NCBI GenBank assembly: GCA_948496895.1
Contig: CAOOJO010000004.1
Location: 1 to 24,909, forward strand
Source of the DNA: an uncultured Acetatifactor sp.
GTDB taxonomy: Bacteria; Bacillota; Clostridia; Lachnospirales; Lachnospiraceae
Length of the DNA stretch: 24,909 nucleotides
Reading direction: 5' to 3'
Shown: piece by piece, positions 14,862 to 21,240 of the stretch
Layout of the letters: each line of letters opens with the position of its first letter
Position numbering within the stretch: the stretch's first letter is position 1
Position numbers and translations under genes: made by a program
The notes under the pieces: model-generated
What the model was told of the DNA's origin: nothing
Database searches by the model: none
The model's input: the letters and a program-made list of their open reading frames with translations, nothing else

Positions 14862-15761
14862 CTATGAGATGATATCTAACAGTCTGTCCAGATCCTCATG
14901 ATTATAAAATTCAATCTCGATTTTCCCAGAACCTTCCCCTTTCGGAGTGACCGTCACCTTCGTGCTCAGCCGCTGCTTCAGCTTGTCCTCAATATCCTGA
15001 TAGATGACCTGCAGCGTGGCGTCGTTTGGCTTCTTCTTTATCTTCTCGGGCTTATGCAGATTCTTTACCAGCTTCTCCACCTCGCGGACGCTGAGCTTCT
15101 CATCGAATATCCGCTGGGCTATCTCATACTGCTCCTCCGGATTGTCTATGGCCAGAAGCGCCCGGGCATGTCCCGTGCTTATCATTTCATCGATGACCAT
15201 CTGCTGCACCCTGTCGGTGAGCTTTAGGAGCCGCATAGAATTGGTGACGGCGGTACGGCTCTTGGACACTCGCTCAGCCACCTCGTCCTGCTTCAGATTG
15301 AACTCCGTCAGCAGGCGTTTGTATGCCTGGGCCTCCTCGATAGGGTTCAGATCCTCCCGCTGGATATTCTCTATCAGGGAAATCTCCATGATTTCCTGTT
15401 CAGTGTAATCGCGGATGATGACAGGCACTTCCTTCAATCCCGCCAGCTTCGCGGCGCGCCATCTTCTCTCGCCGGCAATGATTTCATAGTGGTCTTTCCT
15501 GTCCTGCACCAAAATGGGCTGTATCACTCCCACCTGCCGGATAGAGTCGGCCAGCTCCTGCAGGGAATCCTCATCAAAGTTCTTCCGGGGCTGCTTCCGG
15601 TTCGGCTCTACCGCGGTAATCTTTACAAGTGTCTCCTGCGCGGCGGTATCGCCGGGAGTTTTGGATTCTGCCGCATCCTTCTTTGCCTTGGCCTCTCCCA
15701 CCGCATCGGGTATCAGGGAATCAAGGCCCTTGCCCAGTCCTCTTGCCGTCTTTCCTGCCAT
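14862..15761 (-). CDS. parB: Chromosome partitioning protein ParB (Spo0J)
   Basis: A 299-residue parS-binding CTPase clamp that loads at parS, spreads along DNA and recruits SMC. Visible parts: N-terminal ParA-contact segment ARGLGKGLDSLIP, CTP-binding boxes including GERRWRAAKLAG (97-108) and ENIQREDLNPIEEA (131-144), a helix-turn-helix around KQDEVAERVSKSRTAVTNSM, and a C-terminal dimer domain ending HEDLDRLLDIIS. The frame runs to 15782, but the ATG at 15761 has GGAGG six bases upstream and gives the standard MAGK...GLGKGL opening. It lies 42 nt after parA and about 1.1 kb from the parS cluster. Confidence 0.96.
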   Translation of the reverse strand: MAGKTARGLGKGLDSLIPDAVGEAKAKKDAAESKTPGDTAAQETLVKITAVEPNRKQPRKNFDEDSLQELADSIRQVGVIQPILVQDRKDHYEIIAGERRWRAAKLAGLKEVPVIIRDYTEQEIMEISLIENIQREDLNPIEEAQAYKRLLTEFNLKQDEVAERVSKSRTAVTNSMRLLKLTDRVQQMVIDEMISTGHARALLAIDNPEEQYEIAQRIFDEKLSVREVEKLVKNLHKPEKIKKKPNDATLQVIYQDIEDKLKQRLSTKVTVTPKGEGSGKIEIEFYNHEDLDRLLDIIS

Positions 15762-15803
15762 ATTATTCCTCCATTTCCACATGCCGCTTCTGATAAAAAT
15801 CCG

Positions 15804-16565
15804 TCACGCGTTGCTGATTACCTCTTCGGCCAACTGCATATAAGCTTCCGCGCCTGCCGATTTCGCATCATACAGATTGATGGGCATCCCATGGCTGGGC
15901 GCTTCTGCCAGCCGGATATTCCTGGGAATCAGAGTATTGTATATCTTCTGATGCAGGTTTTCCTTTACGTTCTCCACCACCTGCATGGACAGATTGGTGC
16001 GCGCGTCATACATGGTGAACACTGTGCCCTCCATATCCAAATCAGGATTCAATCTCTCCTTTACCAGATTAATGGTGTGGATGAGCTGGCTCAGTCCCTC
16101 CAGCGCGTAATATTCACACTGGATGGGAACCAGCACGCTGTCGGCTGTGGTCATGGCATTGATTGTCAGCATGTTCAGAGAGGGAGGACAGTCTATGATG
16201 ATGAAATCATATTCCTCCTTAATATAATCTACCTCTTTTTTCAGTATGTATTCCTTCTTGTCTATGCCTATCAGTTCAATCTCCGCCGCGGCGAGATTTA
16301 CGTTGGAAGGGACAACGGAAACATTGCCTGTGACCTTCTTTATGACGCAATCGCTGATGGAACACTCCCCCAGAATCAGTTCGTATATGGTGTTGTCAAG
16401 ATTATTCTTGTCTATGCCGAAGCCGCTGGTGGTATTTCCCTGTGGATCGGTGTCGATTACCAGTACCTTCTTCCCTTTCTCCGCCAGGCAGGCGGAAAGG
16501 TTGATGGCTGTTGTTGTCTTGCCCACACCGCCCTTTTGGTTTGCTATTGCAATCGTCTTTCCCAT
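15804..16565 (-). CDS. parA: Chromosome partitioning ATPase ParA (Soj)
   Basis: A 253-residue P-loop ATPase that dimerises on DNA with ATP and is released by ParB. The deviant Walker A KGGVGKTT (11-18), IDTDPQGN, IIIDCPPSLNMLT, and the terminal PRNIRLAEAPSHGMPI match Soj. The frame continues to 16682, but the ATG at 16565 follows GGGAG at about nine bases and gives the canonical start MGKTIAIANQKGG. It is the first gene of the parA-parB-DUF4446-serS-DUF3592-DUF3881 operon. Chromosomal rather than plasmid type, given rsmG, serS and several parS sites nearby. Confidence 0.96.
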   Translation of the reverse strand: MGKTIAIANQKGGVGKTTTAINLSACLAEKGKKVLVIDTDPQGNTTSGFGIDKNNLDNTIYELILGECSISDCVIKKVTGNVSVVPSNVNLAAAEIELIGIDKKEYILKKEVDYIKEEYDFIIIDCPPSLNMLTINAMTTADSVLVPIQCEYYALEGLSQLIHTINLVKERLNPDLDMEGTVFTMYDARTNLSMQVVENVKENLHQKIYNTLIPRNIRLAEAPSHGMPINLYDAKSAGAEAYMQLAEEVISNA

Positions 16566-16820
16566 GGCCGGACTCCCTTCCTTGAATTTATACCCACAAA
16601 CGTAATGAATTGCCGTCTGCACAGTATAACGAGTGAACGCATCGACAATCCAGAATTGAAAGTGGCTATTAAATGCGTTCACGAGTACACATAAGCGCGG
16701 GACATACCCGAGCTTTATTATTATAGCATTATTTTACCAGGATAGCTATATATAAGTTGCTCAATATTTCAAGATGGCATACTTGCTTCTATACAAATTT
16801 GACGACAAATAGGCTAAACA
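16566..16820 (-). promoter_or_regulatory. parA leader and promoter region with long-armed inverted repeat
   Basis: An AT-rich gene-free region. On the minus strand an extended -10, TGC-TATAAT (TATAAT at 16725-16720), lacks a good -35 and would start transcription near 16713, giving a leader of about 150 nt. A second -10-like TATACT lies at 16628-16623 without a clear -35. Inside the leader, GTGAACGCAT (16633-16642) and ATGCGTTCAC (16673-16682) form a 10-bp perfect inverted repeat 30 bases apart, with a nested CAAT/ATTG pair. It could be an operator for autoregulation or an RNA hairpin. Confidence 0.5.
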
Positions 16821-16836
16821 TGTTTCACGTGAAACA
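16821..16836. other. parS site 1
   Basis: The perfect 16-bp palindrome TGTTTCACGTGAAACA matches the consensus centromere of the ParB/Spo0J family. It is the copy nearest parA. ParB encoded about 1.1 kb away should load here. Confidence 0.95.
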
Positions 16837-16855
16837 ATTTTCCCTTATTTTTCCA

Positions 16856-16871
16856 TGTTTCACAGGTAATT
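16856..16871. other. Degenerate parS-like half site
   Basis: TGTTTCAC is an intact left half of parS, but the right half (AGGTAATT) has lost the palindrome. It lies between parS sites 1 and 2 and may be a decayed copy or a weak site. Confidence 0.35.
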
Positions 16872-16890
16872 TACAATATCTTGGGTCGAA

Positions 16891-16906
16891 TGTTTCACGT
16901 GAAACA
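16891..16906. other. parS site 2
   Basis: A perfect TGTTTCACGTGAAACA palindrome, extended by two further paired bases on each side to a 20-bp palindrome (16889-16908). It lies 70 bp from site 1 and 48 bp from site 3. Confidence 0.95.
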
Positions 16907-16938
16907 TTATCTTGTATTTCTTCCTCGTAGCCATAAAA

Positions 16939-16954
16939 TGTTTCACGTGAAACA
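16939..16954. other. parS site 3, overlapping the GNAT stop codon
   Basis: A perfect TGTTTCACGTGAAACA palindrome with AAA/TTT flanks, making a 22-bp perfect palindrome (16936-16957). Its left half contains the TGA stop of the minus-strand acetyltransferase gene, whose last residues KCFT are encoded by the site. The hairpin followed by T-rich sequence on the minus strand could also help end that transcript. Confidence 0.95.
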
Positions 16955-17473
16955 TTTCTGTTTTGAAAAATACAGAACCAAATCATCATCATTACGGCAA
17001 ACTCCATATGGTTCACAGACCCTGTCCTGATACCATACACCTGAACCATCCGGAATATATCCTCTTTTCACATACATCCGCTGAGCGCTGCCATAGCCAC
17101 TGTGCAGACCTACCCCAATGCATATGATATCATTAGATTGAAAGCCAACCTCCTCTACCGTATCCATCAGCCTTGTTCCAATTCCATGTCTCCTATACTT
17201 TTCCAATACACCGAAATCCATAATTTCCGGATACCCAAAAGAAGTAAAAGGACCCGCTGGCGAATGAAAATAAAGGTTCACATATCCGGCCACTGCATGT
17301 CCATATTCCGCCACAAGGGAAATACACTTTCCCTTCTCCTGGTCATGGAGCCGCCTCAGATACTTTTCATCATTGGCATCCCATCCCTGTGCCCGTTCCT
17401 CTCTCACAATCTCCTCCACATCAGCGTACTCCAGAGTTCGAATCAGACAAACTTCATCCTTATAATAGACCAT
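16943..17473 (-). CDS. GNAT-family N-acetyltransferase
   Basis: A 176-residue acetyl-CoA-dependent acyltransferase. The central strands (KCISLVAEYGHAVAGYVNLYF) and the acetyl-CoA pyrophosphate loop RRHGIGTRL (94-102) are clear, and VGLHSGYGSAQRMYVKRGYIPDG is the usual C-terminal part. The substrate is unknown. An ATG at 17479 directly abuts GAGGT; the ATG at 17473 has GAGGT at six bases and is chosen. It is the second gene of a pair, about 20 nt after the PfkB-type kinase. The C-terminus is encoded inside a parS site, so this end of the gene is constrained by, or was formed by joining to, the partition site. Confidence 0.88.
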   Translation of the reverse strand: MVYYKDEVCLIRTLEYADVEEIVREERAQGWDANDEKYLRRLHDQEKGKCISLVAEYGHAVAGYVNLYFHSPAGPFTSFGYPEIMDFGVLEKYRRHGIGTRLMDTVEEVGFQSNDIICIGVGLHSGYGSAQRMYVKRGYIPDGSGVWYQDRVCEPYGVCRNDDDLVLYFSKQKCFT

Positions 17474-17494
17474 TTTCATACCTCACACAAACTG

Positions 17495-18385
17495 TCAAAC
17501 ACTCTTCAATGCTTCCTCCACTTCCTGCCGTCCGGGGATAGACACTGCCGCTCCCGCCCGGGACACGCTTATGGAAGCCGCTTTGGCTGCCCGCATCATG
17601 CACTCTCCTATCTCCATCCCCTCTGTCAGTGTCGTAAGAAAATATCCAGTAAAAGTATCCCCCGCTGCTGTCGTATCCACCACAGAGGAAGGATAAGCCT
17701 TCTGCTCTACCTTTCTCTCCGGCGTATAGCATACGGCACCCTCTTTTCCCAGAGTCACCACCATGCACAGGGCCGGATACCTTCTATGAAGCAACTGCCA
17801 GGCTGCGTCTGGGTTCTTCTGTCCGGAAATCTGCTCCGCTTCCACCTCATTCACCAACAGCCAGGCAATAGCATCGAAATCCAACTGTAACAGGCTCTCC
17901 TCAAAGGGGGAAGGATTCAGCACCACCTTCATTCCCTGGGCCTTCGCCTCCGCTACCATCTCCGGCAGACAGCTTACTTCATTCTGTAGCACCAGGTAAT
18001 CTCCTGGCTCGAATTTGTCCATGACCTGTTTCACCATCTCTGGCGTGATATCCCGGTTGGAGCCGCCGAACAGAAGGATACAGTTTTCTCCACTCCTGTC
18101 CACCTGTATCATAGCGTTTCCCTGTATGCCCTCCACTGTGGACAGACAGGAGATATCCACGCCGTTCTCCGCAAGCTCCCGGGCCAGACGCTCTCCCCCT
18201 GCCCCGATGCAACCTGCGTGGTATACCTCCGCTCCCGCCTTTGCCAGGGCTATGGACTGGTTCAGTCCTTTCCCGCCACAATTCACAGCCTGGGACAAGG
18301 CGCTCAGTGTCTCCCCGGGTTGTACGAAATGCTCCACCTGATAGACATAGTCCATATTCAGGGAACCAAAATTCAAAATCTTCAT
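17495..18385 (-). CDS. PfkB-family sugar kinase, ribokinase-like
   Basis: A 296-residue cytoplasmic kinase of the ribokinase group. Signatures: GSLNMDYVYQV near the start, CGGKGLNQSIALAKAGA (36-52, the ribokinase first signature), and DTTAAGDTFTGYF (237-249) with the catalytic base D243 and the anion hole. The expected reaction is ATP-dependent phosphorylation of a free sugar such as ribose; the exact sugar is not certain. The frame extends to 18427, but GAGGT seven bases before the ATG at 18385 fixes the start. It is co-transcribed with the GNAT gene and divergent from the sulfatase, which suggests use of the sugar released by the sulfatase (inference). Confidence 0.9.
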   Translation of the reverse strand: MKILNFGSLNMDYVYQVEHFVQPGETLSALSQAVNCGGKGLNQSIALAKAGAEVYHAGCIGAGGERLARELAENGVDISCLSTVEGIQGNAMIQVDRSGENCILLFGGSNRDITPEMVKQVMDKFEPGDYLVLQNEVSCLPEMVAEAKAQGMKVVLNPSPFEESLLQLDFDAIAWLLVNEVEAEQISGQKNPDAAWQLLHRRYPALCMVVTLGKEGAVCYTPERKVEQKAYPSSVVDTTAAGDTFTGYFLTTLTEGMEIGECMMRAAKAASISVSRAGAAVSIPGRQEVEEALKSV

Positions 18386-18412
18386 TCTTTTTACCTCACT
18401 CTCTTCTACCAT

Positions 18413-18421
18413 ATAATAGCA
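18413..18421 (-). promoter_or_regulatory. Possible extended -10 promoter of the sugar kinase-GNAT operon
   Basis: On the minus strand TGC-TATTAT (TATTAT at 18418-18413) looks like an extended -10. There is no -35 at 16-18 bases; a palindromic TTGCAA lies 20 bases upstream and is shared with the sulfatase promoter. Confidence 0.35.
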
Positions 18422-18438
18422 CACCACATAAAAACAGA

Positions 18439-18467
18439 TTGCAAATTCTCCATACTTTCTGTATACT
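18439..18467 (+). promoter_or_regulatory. Promoter of the sulfatase gene
   Basis: TTGCAA (18439-18444) is followed after exactly 17 bases by TATACT (18462-18467). Transcription should start near 18474, about 38 nt before the ATG. The -35 hexamer is itself palindromic and faces the divergent kinase operon. Confidence 0.6.
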
Positions 18468-18511
18468 GAAACATATCAACTCATCCATAAAAAGCAGAAA
18501 GGAAGGAATCT

Positions 18512-19963
18512 ATGGAAAAGAAAAATACAAAGGATCAGCCCAACATCCTTCTGATCATGACCGACCAGATGCGCGGGGACTGCCTGGGAATCGCCGGACA
18601 TCCCGATGTGAAGACGCCCTATCTGGACCATCTGGCATCCCTGGGCGTACGCTACAGCAATGCCTATACCGCCTGCCCAAGCTGCGTCCCGGCCCGCTGC
18701 GCCCTGCACACTGGCCTGTCCCAGGAACACCACGGCAGAGTAGGCTATCAGGACAGAGTGCCCTGGGAGTACCCGGTCACCATGGCAGGAGAACTGTCCA
18801 AAGCAGGCTACTATACCCAATGCGTGGGAAAGATGCACGTCCATCCTCTGCGGAACCTTATGGGCTTCCACAACATAGAGCTTCACGACGGCTACCTGCA
18901 CGCCTATCGGGGCGCTGCTGTGCCCTACGCGGAAAACCAGCGGATCGCCGACGACTATTTCTACTGGCTGAAGACCCAAATCGGCATCGACAGGGATGTG
19001 ACGGATGAAGGGCTGGAATGCAATTCCTTCACCGCCAGGCCCTGGATGTATGAGGAAAGGCTCCACCCTACCAATTGGGTCACGGACCGATCCATAGACT
19101 TCCTCCGCCGCAGAGACCGCTCCCGCCCCTTTTTCCTGATGGCATCCTATCTCAGGCCCCATCCGCCCTTCGATGCCCCCCAATGCTTTTTTGACCTCTA
19201 CCGCAATCAGGAGCTGACCCCTCCACCCATCGGTGACTGGGCGGACGAGGAACGCCTGCAGAGACTGGGCAGGCGCACAGACGCGGATACCGGCCCCACA
19301 GACCCGGAGCTGATGCGCCAGGCCCAGATTGGATACTATGCCTGCATCACCCATCTGGACAATCAGATTGGACGGCTGGTAGACGCTCTGAAGGACGATG
19401 GGTCTTATCAGGATACCGTCATCCTATTTGTGTCAGACCATGGAGAGCTGCTGGGAGACCACCATACCTTCCGCAAGACCCGTCCTTACCAGGGAAGCAT
19501 CCACATCCCCCTTATCATGGTCAACGCGCCGAGCATGGTTCCCGGAACAGTATGTACCAGTCTGGCGGAGCTTCGGGACATTCTGCCCACACTGGTAGAG
19601 CTGGCAGGAGCAGAACAGCCCCAGGGAATCGATGGCCTCTCCCTTCTCCATGACAACCATCGGGAATATCTCCACGGAGAACACAGCGGTGGCGACATCG
19701 GCAACCAGTATATCGTCACGAAGCAGGACAAATACTGCTGGTTCATGGAATCCGGAAGGGAACAGTATTTCCGGCTGGACACTGATCCGAAGGAGCTGCA
19801 TGACGCTGTCGCGGATCCGGACTGCCAGAAACGAATCTCCTACCTGCGCCAGCTTCTCATCAAAGAACTCACAGGCAGGGAAGAAGGCTACACTGACGGC
19901 ATCCGGCTGATTCCCGGAAGGAGGCAGAAAAGCTGCCTAAGCTTCCTCCCGCATCCTGACTAG
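18512..19963 (+). CDS. Cys-type sulfatase
   Basis: A 483-residue alkaline-phosphatase-fold sulfatase hydrolysing a sulfate (or related) ester. The sulfatase signature CVPAR gives C58 as the residue to become formylglycine, with metal ligands in NILLIMTDQMRGD near the start and SDHGELLGDHH. A Cys-type enzyme in an anaerobe needs a radical-SAM maturase (anSME), which is not in the window. There is no signal peptide, so it should act in the cytoplasm on imported sulfated substrates. AAGGA lies upstream of the ATG. It is divergent from a sugar kinase. Its last 27 bases overlap the 3' end of the convergent coiled-coil gene. Confidence 0.92.
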   Translation: MEKKNTKDQPNILLIMTDQMRGDCLGIAGHPDVKTPYLDHLASLGVRYSNAYTACPSCVPARCALHTGLSQEHHGRVGYQDRVPWEYPVTMAGELSKAGYYTQCVGKMHVHPLRNLMGFHNIELHDGYLHAYRGAAVPYAENQRIADDYFYWLKTQIGIDRDVTDEGLECNSFTARPWMYEERLHPTNWVTDRSIDFLRRRDRSRPFFLMASYLRPHPPFDAPQCFFDLYRNQELTPPPIGDWADEERLQRLGRRTDADTGPTDPELMRQAQIGYYACITHLDNQIGRLVDALKDDGSYQDTVILFVSDHGELLGDHHTFRKTRPYQGSIHIPLIMVNAPSMVPGTVCTSLAELRDILPTLVELAGAEQPQGIDGLSLLHDNHREYLHGEHSGGDIGNQYIVTKQDKYCWFMESGREQYFRLDTDPKELHDAVADPDCQKRISYLRQLLIKELTGREEGYTDGIRLIPGRRQKSCLSFLPHPD

Positions 19964-20431
19964 CATCCTGCGCAGGGATTCCGCGATAATGGCAAGCTCT
20001 TGTCTGGCCTGGATGGGATTCCTGTCAATATAGGCGCTGCTGCTCTCTATCCTGCCGATAAGATTCTCCAATTCCATCAGAGAGGCGTCATGTTTGTTCC
20101 GGTCAGACGCTCTCTGATGGCGGCAGACCTCCTCCAGTCTGGAAATTCGTCTCTCTATGATTGCTTTTTCGCTGCACAGGCGCTGCTTTTGCTCCTCATG
20201 AAGCACTTTCCTCGCTTTTATCTTTTCTATTTCTTCCTTATATAATATCTCCGCCCTTCTGGGAGAAAATACCTTCCTGTCTTCCGGCTCTGTGTCCTCG
20301 ATGGCCTTCAGATGTATCTCCGCCTCCCGCGCCTGCGCTTCATGCTCTTCTATCCGCGCCTGGAGGCCGGCCTCCTCCTCCCGGAATTCCTCCAGCATGT
20401 CATACAGAGGCTTATAATCTTCCACTGTCAT
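19937..20431 (-). CDS. Small coiled-coil protein of unknown function
   Basis: A 164-residue, highly charged, almost entirely helical protein. Two heptad-like stretches (about 8-50 and 60-110) are joined by EPEDRKVFSPRRAEILYKEE, with a C-terminal helix QARQELAIIAESLRRMLVRM. No catalytic motif, signal peptide or membrane segment is seen, and I do not recognise the family. It lies 32 nt downstream of rsmG on the same strand, so they are probably one transcript. Its 3' end overlaps the sulfatase by 27 bases in the opposite direction, and no terminator is evident there. The ribosome binding site (AAAGGCGGGA) is moderate. A structural or adaptor role is possible but not shown. Confidence 0.7.
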   Translation of the reverse strand: MTVEDYKPLYDMLEEFREEEAGLQARIEEHEAQAREAEIHLKAIEDTEPEDRKVFSPRRAEILYKEEIEKIKARKVLHEEQKQRLCSEKAIIERRISRLEEVCRHQRASDRNKHDASLMELENLIGRIESSSAYIDRNPIQARQELAIIAESLRRMLVRMREEA

Positions 20432-20463
20432 AGCGTATCCCGCCTTTCTGGATTTCTCAGAAT

Positions 20464-21189
20464 CTACTGGATGGGCTCCTTAGAGGGGAGGCCTGCCTTT
20501 CTGGGATATTTTTCCGGAGTCCTCCGCGCCTTCTCCACCACCACCAGGCTTCTGCGGATATCGGAATCCGGCAGGGTGAATTCCGCCCTCTCCTTTATCC
20601 TGCCTCCCAGCAGATTGATGGCTTTCCGGGCTTCGCTTACCTCCGAATCCGCCTTTTCAGATTTATAGGCAATGAAATATCCTCCTATTTTTACAAAAGG
20701 GATACAGTACTCGGACAGGGTGGAGAGATTGGCCACGGCCCGGGACACGCACAGGTCGAATCCCTCCCTCCAGCTCCCGGTCGCCGCGTAGTCCTCGGCC
20801 CTGCCATGCACCGCCTTTACATCCTTAAGCTTTAGCTCCTCTATGACCGCTTCCAGGAACCGGATTCTCTTATTCAGCGAATCCAGCAGCGTGACCTGCA
20901 GGCCGGGACAGGCACTCTTCAGGGCAAGGCCCGGAAACCCGGCTCCCGTGCCCACATCGATAAGGCTGCCGATCTGCGCCGGGCTGCACACCCTTGTCAG
21001 GGACAGGCTGTCCACGAAATGCTTCTTCAATACCTCCTGATATTCCGTGATGGCCGTCAGATTCATCCTGCCGTTCCATTCCGCCAGCAGCTCATAATAC
21101 CTCAGGAACTGCCCCAGCTGCCCCTCCGACAATGAGATGCCCAACGCCTCCAGATCTCTCTGAAATCCCTCTACCCTATACTGCCCCAT
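20464..21189 (-). CDS. rsmG: 16S rRNA (guanine-N7)-methyltransferase RsmG
   Basis: A 241-residue SAM-dependent methyltransferase that makes m7G at position 527 of 16S rRNA. The N-terminal FLRYYELLAEWNGRMNLTAI is the typical GidB opening; the SAM site IDVGTGAGFPGLALK lies at about 77-91; VTLLDSLNKRIRFLE and VSRAVANLSTLSEYCIPFVKIGGYFIAYK follow. GAGGTGAT stands seven bases before the ATG. In many Firmicutes rsmG follows mnmG and precedes noc/parA. Here mnmG is not upstream; a DUF6020-like gene takes that place, 51 nt away on the same strand. Confidence 0.97.
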   Translation of the reverse strand: MGQYRVEGFQRDLEALGISLSEGQLGQFLRYYELLAEWNGRMNLTAITEYQEVLKKHFVDSLSLTRVCSPAQIGSLIDVGTGAGFPGLALKSACPGLQVTLLDSLNKRIRFLEAVIEELKLKDVKAVHGRAEDYAATGSWREGFDLCVSRAVANLSTLSEYCIPFVKIGGYFIAYKSEKADSEVSEARKAINLLGGRIKERAEFTLPDSDIRRSLVVVEKARRTPEKYPRKAGLPSKEPIQ

Positions 21190-21240
21190 TCAATCACCTC
21201 GCCAATCCATCCTTACAAGCAAACCATATCCCCGCCATAA

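Noticed and set aside
15489..16694. Plus-strand open frame of 401 codons across parA and parB
   Set aside because: It is a shadow of two securely identified genes on the other strand.
16825..17049. Small minus-strand frame (74 codons) across the parS sites
   Set aside because: It overlaps the GNAT gene in another frame, and its sequence is largely read-through of parS palindromes.
19967..19976. CCTGCGCAGG palindrome just after the sulfatase stop
   Set aside because: It has no loop and no T tract and lies in the coding part of the convergent coiled-coil gene, so it is not a convincing terminator.
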